In this document: positions 37,674-47,979 of the stretch, in pieces
How the letters are laid out: each line of letters starts with the position of its first letter
How positions within the stretch are numbered: the stretch's first letter is position 1
Assembly (NCBI RefSeq): GCF_030406405.1
Contig: NZ_JAUEPL010000023.1
Location: forward strand, 1-64,000
DNA: 64,000 bases
DNA from: Streptomyces ficellus
GTDB taxonomy: Bacteria > Actinomycetota > Actinomycetes > Streptomycetales > Streptomycetaceae
Direction of reading: 5' to 3'
Position numbers and translations under genes: made by a program
Notes under the pieces: model-generated
The model's input: only the letters and a program-made list of their open reading frames with translations
What the model was told of the DNA's origin: nothing
Database searches by the model: none

Positions 37674-39062
37674 CTACCCCAGGCGGGCGGCCGTGCGCTC
37701 GGCCGTGCCCTCTGCCCAGGCGCCGCTGGTCCAGGCGCCCACCGCCAGGACGCACGCCCCGCAGCCGGTGATGATCCACCAGGCCGGGCGGCTCGCCTCG
37801 GCGAAGCCCGCCGTGTGCGAGGCGGGCGAGACGCCCGCGGCCAGCACCGCGCCGATGACGGCGACGCCCAGCGTCTGGCCGATCTGGCGGCTGGTGGAGG
37901 CGACGGCGGCGGCGACGCCCGCCTGGGCGCGGGGCATGCCCGAGACGGCCGTGTTGGTGATCGGGGCGTTCACCATGCCGAAGCCGAGGCCGAAGAGCAC
38001 GTACCCGGTGAAGAGCAGGGGCGTCGACGTCTCCGCCTCGAACGCCGCGAACAGCACCCCGCTCGCCGCCATGGTCACGCCCGCGATCAGCAGCGGCAGG
38101 CGCGGCCCACGGCTGCCGACCAGCCGGCCCGACAGGGGCGCGCACACCAGAGTGAGGGCCGCCATCGGCAGCATGTAGAGCCCGGCGTGCAGGGCGGAAA
38201 GGCCCCGCACGTCCTGGAGGTAGAGCGTGTTGACGAACAGGAACCCGGCGAGCGCGGCGAACGCGCACACCGCGATCACCGTGGCCCCGCTGAACGGCGC
38301 GCTGCGGAAGAAGCGCAGGTCGATCAGGGGCTCGGCGCGCCTCGGCTCGTACAGCAGGAAGGCGGTCAGGGCGAGCGCGGCGACGACGGCCAGGGCGGGG
38401 CTCGCCTCGATGATCGCGTAGGTGAGTGAGCCGAGCAGGACGATGATCAGGAGCTGCCCGACCGGGTCCATGCGGCGCGGCCTGGGGGCCCGTGACTCCG
38501 GGACGTACCGGAAGGTCAGCAGGAGCGCGGCCAGGCCGACCGGCAGGTTGAGCCAGAAGATCGAGCGCCAGCCCACCGAGTCGGTGAGCACCCCGCCGAC
38601 CAGCGGGCCCGCCGCCATGGAGATGCCCACGACGCCGCCCCAGACGCCGATGGCCCGGGCGCGCTCGCGCGGGTCGGTGAAGGTGTTGGTGATGATCGAC
38701 ATGGCGACGGGGTTGAGCATGGAGCCGCCCATGGCCTGGATCATGCGGAAGGCGACGAGCGATTCGAGGTTCGGGGCGAGGGAGCAGAGCAGGGAGCCGA
38801 CCGTGAAGAGGGCGAGCCCGGCCATGAACACCTTGCGGCGGCCGATCCGGTCGGCGGTGGAGCCGGCGAGCATCAGGAGCGAGGCGAGGACCAGGGTGTA
38901 GGCGTCGATGGTCCACTGCATCCCGGCGACGTCCGCGTGCAGTTCCCTGCGCATGGAGGGCAGGGCGACATTGAGGACGGTGTTGTCGAGGCTGACGATC
39001 AGCAGGCTCATGCAGCAGATCGCCAGCACCAGCAGCCGCCGGCGGGGGGTGAGCTCGGGCAT
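37674..39062 (-). CDS. MFS drug-efflux transporter (DHA2/EmrB-like)
   Basis: 462-aa multidrug-exporter-like MFS with 12-14 helices. MPELTPRRRLLVLAICCMSLLIVSLDNTVLNVALPSM with the DHA2 motif D1, LAGSTADRIGRRKV (motif A) and GGSMLNPVAMSIITNTF (motif C-like). These pump cationic or antibiotic compounds by proton antiport; substrate not predictable. Convergent with DUF6243 and divergent from dusB (57-bp gap). Confidence 0.88.
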   Translation of the reverse strand: MPELTPRRRLLVLAICCMSLLIVSLDNTVLNVALPSMRRELHADVAGMQWTIDAYTLVLASLLMLAGSTADRIGRRKVFMAGLALFTVGSLLCSLAPNLESLVAFRMIQAMGGSMLNPVAMSIITNTFTDPRERARAIGVWGGVVGISMAAGPLVGGVLTDSVGWRSIFWLNLPVGLAALLLTFRYVPESRAPRPRRMDPVGQLLIIVLLGSLTYAIIEASPALAVVAALALTAFLLYEPRRAEPLIDLRFFRSAPFSGATVIAVCAFAALAGFLFVNTLYLQDVRGLSALHAGLYMLPMAALTLVCAPLSGRLVGSRGPRLPLLIAGVTMAASGVLFAAFEAETSTPLLFTGYVLFGLGFGMVNAPITNTAVSGMPRAQAGVAAAVASTSRQIGQTLGVAVIGAVLAAGVSPASHTAGFAEASRPAWWIITGCGACVLAVGAWTSGAWAEGTAERTAARLG

Positions 39063-39119
39063 ACATCCAAAGTACGCCTAACTAACGACCTGCTTCTCCC
39101 GTACGCGACAATGGGGGGC

Positions 39120-40256
39120 ATGACCGCGTTCAGTCCTCTTTCCATCGGGCCGCACCACGTGCGGCCGCCGGTGGTGCTCGCGCCGATGGCCGGCATCACG
39201 AATGCCCCCTTCCGTACCCTGTGCCGCGAATTCAGTGGCGGCAAGGGCCTGTTCGTGAGCGAGATGATCACGACGAGGGCGCTGGTCGAGCGCAACGAGA
39301 AGACCATGCAGCTGATCCACTTCGACGCGACCGAGACGCCCCGGTCCATCCAGCTGTACGGCGTCGATCCCGTGACCGTCGGCAAGGCGGTCCGGATGAT
39401 CGTGGACGAGGACCTCGCCGACCACATCGACCTGAACTTCGGCTGCCCGGTGCCGAAGGTGACGAGGAAGGGCGGCGGCTCCGCCCTGCCGTACAAGCGG
39501 CCGCTGCTGCGGGCGATCCTCAACGAGGCCGTGTCCAACGCCGGGGACCTGCCGGTCACGATGAAGATGCGCAAGGGCATCGACGACGACCACATCACCT
39601 TCCTGGACGCCGGGCGGATCGCGGTCGAGGAGGGCGTGACGGCGATCGCGCTGCACGGGCGTACGGCGGCGCAGCACTACGGCGGTACGGCCGACTGGGA
39701 CGCGATCGCCAGGCTGAAGGAGCACGTCCCGGAGATCCCCGTGCTGGGCAACGGCGACATCTGGTCGGCGGACGACGCGCTGCGGATGATGCGCGAGACC
39801 GGGTGCGACGGGGTCGTGGTCGGGCGGGGCTGCCTCGGGCGGCCGTGGCTCTTCGGCGACCTGGTGGCGGCCTTCGAGGGTACGGGGGCGGCGGCGACGC
39901 CCACGCTGCGCGAGGTCGCGGAGGTGATGGTGCGGCACGCCCGGCTGCTGGGGGAGTGGATCGGCGACGAGACGCGGGGCGTCATCGACTTCCGTAAGCA
40001 CGTGGCCTGGTACCTGAAGGGGTTCGCGGTCGGTTCCGAGATGCGCAAGCGGCTGGCGGTCACCTCGTCGCTGGACGAGCTGCGCGCTCAGCTGAGCGAA
40101 CTGGACCTGGACCAGGCGTGGCCGGCGGGTGCGGACGGGCCGCGCGGGCGGACGTCGGGCAACAACCGGGTGGTGCTGCCGGACGGGTGGCTGAAGGACC
40201 CGTACGACTGCGCCTCGGTCAGCGCGGACGCGGAACTGGACACCTCGGGCGGCTGA
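39120..40256 (+). CDS. dusB: tRNA dihydrouridine synthase DusB
   Basis: 378-aa FMN enzyme reducing uridine in the tRNA D-loop. LAPMAGITNAPFR at the start, SIQLYGVDP, catalytic Cys in NFGCPVPKVTRKGGGSAL, KMRKGIDDDHITF, HGRTAAQHYGG, GNGDIW and VVVGRGCLGRPW. ATG 39120 (MTAFSPLSIG) is taken; ATG 39111 is an alternative. Ends in a 435-bp gap before ppdK. Confidence 0.93.
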   Translation: MTAFSPLSIGPHHVRPPVVLAPMAGITNAPFRTLCREFSGGKGLFVSEMITTRALVERNEKTMQLIHFDATETPRSIQLYGVDPVTVGKAVRMIVDEDLADHIDLNFGCPVPKVTRKGGGSALPYKRPLLRAILNEAVSNAGDLPVTMKMRKGIDDDHITFLDAGRIAVEEGVTAIALHGRTAAQHYGGTADWDAIARLKEHVPEIPVLGNGDIWSADDALRMMRETGCDGVVVGRGCLGRPWLFGDLVAAFEGTGAAATPTLREVAEVMVRHARLLGEWIGDETRGVIDFRKHVAWYLKGFAVGSEMRKRLAVTSSLDELRAQLSELDLDQAWPAGADGPRGRTSGNNRVVLPDGWLKDPYDCASVSADAELDTSGG

Positions 40257-40374
40257 GGGGGGCGCACCCCGGGGCCGGTGGGTCGCCGGTGCGTCAGGAG
40301 GGCGTCAAGGGGGTCCGGATAGTGGAATCCGGGCCTCCTGTACGGCGTGATTCTCGCCACCCCTGATAAGGGTT

Positions 40375-40490
40375 GCGCTCAGATGAGCGTTATCGAGGCG
40401 GGTGTATTTCTCAAAGGATGGCACTGGGTGCCACTCTTTTTGTGTTCAAGTAGTGAAATCACATGGCGAGCCGTCCGCTCATCTGAGCGC
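40375..40490. repeat. Paired 15-bp inverted repeats with inner dyads
   Basis: GCGCTCAGATGAGCG (40375-40389) and its exact reverse complement CGCTCATCTGAGCGC (40476-40490), 86 nt apart. Each arm is itself the palindrome CGCTCA-N2-TGAGCG, so the sites could be two operators (centres about 101 bp apart), the ends of a miniature element, or the legs of a long RNA stem. Flanking bases GTT/GAAC partly extend the match. Confidence 0.88.
40419..40444 (+). terminator. Small hairpin with T-run
   Basis: TGGCAC-TGG-GTGCCA followed by CTCTTTTTGTG: a short 6-bp stem and a T-run, a classical intrinsic terminator shape that is rare in this genome. It lies between the two 15-bp repeats. Confidence 0.6.
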
Positions 40491-40614
40491 GAACGGCAAG
40501 ATTTGAGTCAAACGTCATTCGGAGGGTGAACGGGTGCGGTGTCCGCGCCCCCTCCGCCGGTCACTTTCGATCTGCTGGCGGACGGGTGGTTAAGGCCGTA
40601 TGACGGGTAGGCGT

Positions 40615-40645
40615 ACATACCCAGACACCTTCGATCTGGGTATGT
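40615..40645 (+). promoter_or_regulatory. 11-bp inverted repeat upstream of ppdK
   Basis: ACATACCCAGA - 9 nt - TCTGGGTATGT, a perfect 11-bp dyad ending 47 bp before the ppdK GTG. The arms and spacing suit a dimeric regulator. No known Streptomyces regulator motif is recognised by me. Confidence 0.82.
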
Positions 40646-40691
40646 TCCTCGCCGTCAGGGCAGCCACCGAGTCCTCGAGGAGTCGAGACCC

Positions 40692-43403
<2,712 letters not shown>

Positions 43404-43410
43404 CGGACCA

Positions 43411-43462
43411 CCGGAGCCGCCGTCGCCTCGTTCGACCCTCACCGGCGCGGCGGCGGCTCCGG
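43411..43462 (+). terminator. Hairpin after ppdK, first
   Basis: CCGGAGCCGCCG pairs with CGGCGGCTCCGG (12 bp) around a 28-nt loop, 8 bp after the ppdK stop. Confidence 0.7.
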
Positions 43463-43474
43463 GGCGCAAGAGAG

Positions 43475-43512
43475 ACGGGGCGGACACCTTTGTGCGGAGG
43501 TGTCCGCCCCGT
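43475..43512 (+). terminator. Terminator after ppdK, second
   Basis: Perfect 15-bp stem ACGGGGCGGACACCT / AGGTGTCCGCCCCGT with an 8-nt loop, just after the first hairpin. Confidence 0.88.
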
Positions 43513-43978
43513 CGCCATGCGTCCCCAGGGGTCCCCGGGAGAGCTTGGGCGGGCGTTCCCGGGGGAGAGTCAGGGGGCGTGGGGGAGAAATGTGGGTTCC
43601 TGTTGTAGGGCGGCCGGTTGAATTCCGGGCTGTTGAATGACGGACCTCTTATGAACGGTCGAATGACGTCAATTCACCCGCAAAGAACGGGCGGAGCGCG
43701 GCCACCGGATCCCCACCCGCCGACCGCGCCCCATTACCCCTGCCGGACAGGAGAGCCGCAACCTTTCAGGTCCGCCGCCGGACGTGCGAAGCCCCCCACG
43801 GTCTTCGTCACGTCACCTCGGTCCTGAAGGTTTCCCGTCCGACGGCGTACAGCTTTTCGGTTACCCCCCGGTCTCCGCGATGCGTTTCAACTGTGGCTGA
43901 AATGCCGTGGTGACGTGCTGTGATGGCATGCATACTCATTGGCGGGGGGTGATTGCGCATGCAACAGGTGGGGGTTCA
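43513..43978. other. 466-bp gap between ppdK terminator and the ArsR-type gene
   Basis: No convincing gene. Content: a perfect TGACGTCA palindrome at 43664-43671, with GAATGACG repeated 26 bp apart (43635 and 43661), and a loose inverted pair AACCTTTCAGG/CCTGAAGGTT (about 43760 and 43823). The final part presumably holds the promoter of the downstream regulator, but no box is clear. Confidence 0.6.
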
Positions 43979-45019
43979 GTGCTACGTATTCATTTCACCG
44001 GGGACGATCTCGCCGGGGTGCGGATGGCCGCCCGGCCGGATGCGTTGTGGGAAACGATTCTCAGCTTTCACAGGTTGCGCGACCGGCGCGGCGCGCTGGT
44101 CTACGGCGCATGGCGCTCCGAGACCCGGACACGGCTGAACGGGGAAACGCGACTGCTCGGCGCGCTCGTCCCGGTCCGGGGCTACTTCCCCGATTTCCTG
44201 ACGCCGCCCCAGGGGCTCGACGGCCTCGACGCGGGCCTCCAGGCCGTGCGGGCCACCCCGCCCGCCCGCGTCCACACCGAGCTGGCCCTGCTGGCCGCCT
44301 CACGGCCCGGCGCGGGCCCCCTGCCCGGATGGGCGGGCGACCTCGCCCAGGGCAGCCCCGAGCCGTTCAGCCGGCTCATCGGGGCGCTGCGCGGCTACCA
44401 CCGGGCCGCCATCGAGCCGTACTGGTCGCACATCGAGGCGAGCGTGGAGGCCGACCGGGCGGTACGCGGCCGCGCCCTGCTCGACGGCGGCGCCGACGAA
44501 CTGCTCGCCTCCCTGCCGCCGATGCTCCGCTGGCGCTCGCCCGTGCTGGAGGCCGACTACCCGGTCGACCGCGAACTGCGCCTGGACGGGCGGGGCCTGC
44601 TGCTCCAGCCGTCGTACTTCTGCCGGGGCACCCCGGTCGTCCTGCGCGACCCGGACCTGCCGCCCGTGCTGGTCTACCCCGTCACGCACACCGACGCCCC
44701 CGCGTCGGGCGCCTGCGAGACCGGGGCGTCCCCGCTGGGCAGGCTCGTCGGGCACACCCGGTGCGCCGTGCTCAAGGCGATAGGCCACGGCGGTACGACC
44801 AGCGAGCTGGCCCGCCGCGCCGGGGTCTCCCTCGCCTCGGCCAGCCAGCACGCGGGCGTACTGCGCGAGGCGGGCCTCGTGGTCACCCTCCGCCAGGGCA
44901 GCTCGGTGCTGCACACCCTGACGCCACTGGGCGCCGCCCTCCTGCACGGTGGCGGCGCCCAGCCCAGGCAGCAGCAGCAGCGGCGGCGTTACGCGCGGAA
45001 CGGCCCCGTCACCTCGTAG
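43979..45019 (+). CDS. ArsR-family regulator with N-terminal DUF5937 domain
   Basis: 346-aa regulator. The long N-terminal DUF5937 part starts LRIHFTGDDLAGVRMAARPDALWETILSFHRLRDR; the C-terminal 80 residues are a winged helix (LGRLVGHTRCAVLKAIGHGGTTSELARRAGVSLASASQHAGVLREAGLV). The DUF5937 domain is thought to sense a ligand. GTG 43979 has GGGGG upstream. The tail is Gln/Arg-rich and runs 31 bp past the start of the convergent DUF839 gene's 3' end. Confidence 0.85.
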   Translation: MLRIHFTGDDLAGVRMAARPDALWETILSFHRLRDRRGALVYGAWRSETRTRLNGETRLLGALVPVRGYFPDFLTPPQGLDGLDAGLQAVRATPPARVHTELALLAASRPGAGPLPGWAGDLAQGSPEPFSRLIGALRGYHRAAIEPYWSHIEASVEADRAVRGRALLDGGADELLASLPPMLRWRSPVLEADYPVDRELRLDGRGLLLQPSYFCRGTPVVLRDPDLPPVLVYPVTHTDAPASGACETGASPLGRLVGHTRCAVLKAIGHGGTTSELARRAGVSLASASQHAGVLREAGLVVTLRQGSSVLHTLTPLGAALLHGGGAQPRQQQQRRRYARNGPVTS

Positions 45020-46149
45020 GTGATACCGCCCGACGAACTGCCGGTCGTGCCCCGCTGGCTGGAGAAGTACAGCCGCTTGCCGTCCGGCGAGAACGCCGGG
45101 CCACAGATCTCCGAGCCGGACTGGCCGTTGATCCGCAGGAAGGGCGCCACCACGTCGTCCGGCGTGATGACGCAGATCTCCATGTTGCCGCCGTCCTCCG
45201 CGACGAACAGGTCGCCGGAGGACGAGCCGGTGACGTTGTCGACGCCGGTCAGCGGGGCGGTGCCGCTGGTGACCAGGGAGTCGTCGTAGGCGAGCTCGTA
45301 GGTGTTGTCCGCCAGGTTCAGCTGCCACAGGCGGTTGTCGCCCTTGGTGGTGAACCAGACGGTGTCGTTGGCGTAGTGGCAGCCCTCGCCGCCGTTGAAC
45401 GTCTTCGCACCGGACACCTGGCGGCGCGTGTAGGTCGGGGAGCCGTCGGGGTCGGGAACGTCGGCCCAGGTGAAGGAGCCGGACGTGGCGGTGCCGGCCT
45501 TCATCACCTGGAGGGTGCCGGAGGACAGGTCGCCCCAGGTGGCGGGGACGAACCGGTAGAAGCAGCCGTCCGACTTGTCCTCGGTCAGGTAGATCACCTC
45601 GCGGACCGGGTCGGCGGCGGCGGCCTCGTGGTTGAACCGGCCCATCGCGGGGCGGCGGACGGCGGCGTTCACACCCCACGGGTCGGTCTCGTAGACGTAC
45701 CCCGTGTCGACCTCCTCGCAGGACAGCCAGGTGTTCCACGGCGTCTTGCCGCCCGCGCAGTTGCGGTTGGTGTTGCCCAGGATGCGGTACGCGCCCGTGA
45801 TCGCCCCCGTCGAGGAGAACTTCACCGCGCTCGCGCCGCCCGTGGTGGAGATCTCCGAGTTCGAGACGTAGATCCAGCCGGTGCCGTCGGCGAAGCACGC
45901 CCCGCCGTCCGGGGCGTTGTGCCAGGTGTACGAGGTGGAGCCGACCTTCTGGCCGGACCGGGCGATCACCCGGCTGGTGAAGCCGCTGGGCAACTGGATG
46001 CCGTTGGCGTCCGCCGCGCCGAGGGCACCGTACGGGCCCGCGCCGGGCTGCGCCGGGGCCGCGTAGGCCGCGCCCTGCATCAGGGTGCCGCCGAAGGCCG
46101 CCGCCGTGGCGCCCATCACCGCTCCACGCAGGAAACTGCGACGTTCCAC
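44989..46149 (-). CDS. Tat-exported DUF839/PhoX-like protein
   Basis: 386-aa secreted protein. Twin-arginine signal ERRSFLRGAVMGATAAAFGG with cleavage near AYA-AP. Beta-propeller-like repeats of the DUF839/PhoX family (GRFNHEAAAADP, VYLTEDKSDGCFYRFVP, SEICGPAFSPDGKRLYFSSQR). PhoX enzymes are Ca/Fe alkaline phosphatases, but some members have other roles. It overlaps the convergent regulator by 31 bp. A PHO-like array with only weak matches is noted upstream. Confidence 0.85.
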   Translation of the reverse strand: MERRSFLRGAVMGATAAAFGGTLMQGAAYAAPAQPGAGPYGALGAADANGIQLPSGFTSRVIARSGQKVGSTSYTWHNAPDGGACFADGTGWIYVSNSEISTTGGASAVKFSSTGAITGAYRILGNTNRNCAGGKTPWNTWLSCEEVDTGYVYETDPWGVNAAVRRPAMGRFNHEAAAADPVREVIYLTEDKSDGCFYRFVPATWGDLSSGTLQVMKAGTATSGSFTWADVPDPDGSPTYTRRQVSGAKTFNGGEGCHYANDTVWFTTKGDNRLWQLNLADNTYELAYDDSLVTSGTAPLTGVDNVTGSSSGDLFVAEDGGNMEICVITPDDVVAPFLRINGQSGSEICGPAFSPDGKRLYFSSQRGTTGSSSGGITYEVTGPFRA

Positions 46150-46349
46150 TTGTCACTCCAGGGGGTGTGTGACCGGCCCGCCGCACCGGTCGGGCGACGG
46201 GATCGCGCGCTTCCGGAACCTAGGAGTCCCGCATTGACGGTGCATCAACAACCGGTGAAGGGGAAGCGGCGGGCACGGCGCGGCCGTGGCGGGGCGTGGT
46301 TTCCGGCCGGTGGTGGGGGGCGGGGTCGTGTCGGCTCTCCCGCGTCGTG

Positions 46350-46913
46350 TCAGTTCTCCAGCAGGGTCTTCAGCGCTGCCAGCCGCTCCTTCCAGAAGTC
46401 CTTGTACGCCGCCACCGCGTCCGCGTCCGGGAGCTTGGTGTGGCCCAGGCCCACCTGTGTCCTGGCGCCGTCCTTGGGCGTCACGTACACCGAGAGGCGG
46501 CTGGTGCCGCCTTCCCAGTCCGCGGTGAGCGACGTACCGGGGCGGTGGGTCCGGAGCGCGAAGCCGCCCTCCGGCAGCCAGTGGCGGCGTACCTCCGGGT
46601 CGGCGAACGCCTCGGTGACCTGCTCCGGCGGGGCGTTCACCGTGCGGCTGACGGAGACCTGCCAGTCGCCCCCGCTGGACTGGCCGACCTCGCGCATGCC
46701 GCGCTCCTGCTCGTACCCGACCGTGATCGACTGGGCGTGCCAGCCGGGTACGCCGTGCGCCTCGACGAGGTGGCGGGCGATCTCGGTGTGGGTACGGGAC
46801 GTGGCGCCCCACGCGTCGAGCAGGGCGAACCAGGCGGCCCAGTCCTTGCCGGTCGCGGCGGACAGCGCGTCATCCGACAGTTTCTCGGTGATCCTGCGGC
46901 CTGCGGGGTTCAT
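46350..46913 (-). CDS. DUF4287 plus SRPBCC/AHSA1 domain protein
   Basis: 187 aa. The N-terminal ~70 residues (SDDALSAATGKDWAAWFALLDAWGATSRTHTEIARHLVE) are DUF4287-like; the rest is an AHSA1/START-type lipid-pocket domain (VSRTVNAPPEQVTEAFADPEVRRHWLPEGGFALR). ATG 46913 (MNPAGRRI) is chosen because the longer upstream frame is in repetitive DNA. Binding partner unknown. Divergent from the VOC gene. Confidence 0.82.
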   Translation of the reverse strand: MNPAGRRITEKLSDDALSAATGKDWAAWFALLDAWGATSRTHTEIARHLVEAHGVPGWHAQSITVGYEQERGMREVGQSSGGDWQVSVSRTVNAPPEQVTEAFADPEVRRHWLPEGGFALRTHRPGTSLTADWEGGTSRLSVYVTPKDGARTQVGLGHTKLPDADAVAAYKDFWKERLAALKTLLEN

Positions 46914-46972
46914 GGCGCCGAGGCTAGATCCGGGCCGGGGGCCCCGCAACGCGGGGCCGCGTCGCACCGGGC

Positions 46973-47016
46973 GGCGCCGGTGCGGTGGCGGTGCGGCGCC
47001 GGTGCTGTGGCGGTGC
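46973..47016. repeat. 22-bp direct repeat
   Basis: Two 22-bp copies (46973-46994, 46995-47016) of GGCGCCGGTGCGGTGGCGGT with one change, plus a GGCCCCGC/GCGGGGCC hairpin just upstream (46940-46958), in the divergent gap. Confidence 0.75.
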
Positions 47017-47119
47017 GGTGGCGGCAGTGGCGCAGGGGAGCGAAATTTCTTTCGAGGGAGCGATGAGTTTCCGAAAGGCCCCCGGTCTACCCCTCGAAAG
47101 CCGCACACCGCGACCGCGA

Positions 47120-47146
47120 CGCACACGACGCACACGACGCACACGA
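47120..47146 (+). repeat. CGCACACGA x3 microsatellite
   Basis: Three exact 9-bp units immediately upstream of the VOC gene start region, ending before GAGAGAAGAG, which provides its ribosome site. Confidence 0.85.
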
Positions 47147-47164
47147 CGAGAGAAGAGTGACGAC

Positions 47165-47569
47165 ATGCCCCAGATGATCTTCGTGAACCTGCCGGTGAAG
47201 GACCTCGACGCGTCGAAGACCTTCTGGAGCAAGCTGGGCTTCTCCTTCAACGAGCAGTTCAGCGACGACAAGACCGCGTGCCTGGTCCTCAGCGACACGA
47301 TCTTCGTCATGCTCCTGACCGAACCACGCTTCAAGGACTTCACGAAGAAGGAGATCGCCGACGCGGCCCGCACCACCGAGGCGATCTTCGCGCTGAGCGC
47401 CGACAGCCGGGAGAAGGTCGACCAGCTCGCCGACACCGCGCTGGCCTCCGGCGGCTTCGCCGCCAACGACCCGCAGGACTACGGCCCGATGTACGGCCGC
47501 TCCTTCCAGGACCCCGACCACCACCTGTGGGAGGTCATCTGGATGGACCCGGCGGCCGTCCAGGGCTGA
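47165..47569 (+). CDS. VOC family (glyoxalase-like) protein
   Basis: 134-aa vicinal-oxygen-chelate protein. MPQMIFVNLPVKDLDASKTFWSKLGFSF and DPDHHLWEVIWMDP match the YHZ-like/PhnB-type group (2-residue metal His/Glu pattern). Dimeric metal enzymes of this type include extradiol dioxygenases, glyoxalases and resistance proteins; the role here is not known. ATG 47165 follows a GAGAAGAG site. Confidence 0.88.
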   Translation: MPQMIFVNLPVKDLDASKTFWSKLGFSFNEQFSDDKTACLVLSDTIFVMLLTEPRFKDFTKKEIADAARTTEAIFALSADSREKVDQLADTALASGGFAANDPQDYGPMYGRSFQDPDHHLWEVIWMDPAAVQG

Positions 47570-47655
47570 CCACGCCCCACACGCCGTCGTACGTCACGCC
47601 GGTGAGCCGCCCGAGCCGGTGCCCGGGCCACTCACCGGCGACGTCGTGGCGACCC

Positions 47656-47979
47656 TTACGAGGAGCGGACGGGGAAGACCGCCACCGACACGTCCTCGTC
47701 GTCCAGGCACCGCCCCGTCTCCAGGTCGAAGCGCTGCTTCAGCAGCGGCGACGCCACGAACAGGCGCCCGGCCGCCGAGCCGAGCAGCCCGCGCGAGAGC
47801 ACCTGGGCGCCCGTGAACGGGTCGCGGTTGTCGATGGCGTAGAGCCGGCCCGTCCGGTCCTGGAACAGCGCCGCCTGGGCGCCGTCCGGGAGGAGGGCCG
47901 CCATGCCGCGGCCCGGCGTCAGGACCGACGCGTCGCAGATCGGCAGCCACGTGCCGGCGTGGGAGAGTTCGAGCATCAT
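47656..47979 (-). CDS. nirD: Assimilatory nitrite reductase small subunit NirD
   Basis: 107-aa Rieske-like fold subunit of NADH-dependent nitrite reductase. MMLELSHAGTWLPICDASVLTPGRG and the core DRTGRLYAIDNRDPFTGAQVLSRG. Its expected Rieske cysteines are absent, as in other NirD. ATG 47979 overlaps the nirB stop (ATGA). Works with NirB. Confidence 0.93.
   Translation of the reverse strand: MMLELSHAGTWLPICDASVLTPGRGMAALLPDGAQAALFQDRTGRLYAIDNRDPFTGAQVLSRGLLGSAAGRLFVASPLLKQRFDLETGRCLDDEDVSVAVFPVRSS

Larger units (their letters stand above)
40257..40691. other. 435-bp non-coding gap before ppdK
   Basis: Unusually AT-rich for this genome in its middle part (40330-40530). It holds two copies of the dyad CGCTCA-N2-TGAGCG, a small terminator-like hairpin between them, a repeated TTCGATCTG (40566 and 40631 areas) and an 11-bp inverted repeat close to ppdK. 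No protein-coding gene is convincing here; the short frame at 40347-40529 has no family features. Confidence 0.85.

Noticed and set aside
40419-40433. TGGCAC-type sigma-54 promoter
   Set aside because: TGGCAC is part of a hairpin, the TTGC partner is missing at the right distance, and Streptomyces have no sigma-54.
40347-40529. Short open frame in the ppdK gap
   Set aside because: No ribosome site, no family resemblance, and it crosses the twin palindromes and hairpin, so a structural or regulatory explanation fits better.
46232-46260. PHO box before the DUF839/PhoX-like gene
   Set aside because: Three heptamers (CTTCACC, GTTGATG, GTCAATG on the minus strand) are at 11-bp spacing, but only the first is close to GTTCACC; kept as a weak note, not called as a site.
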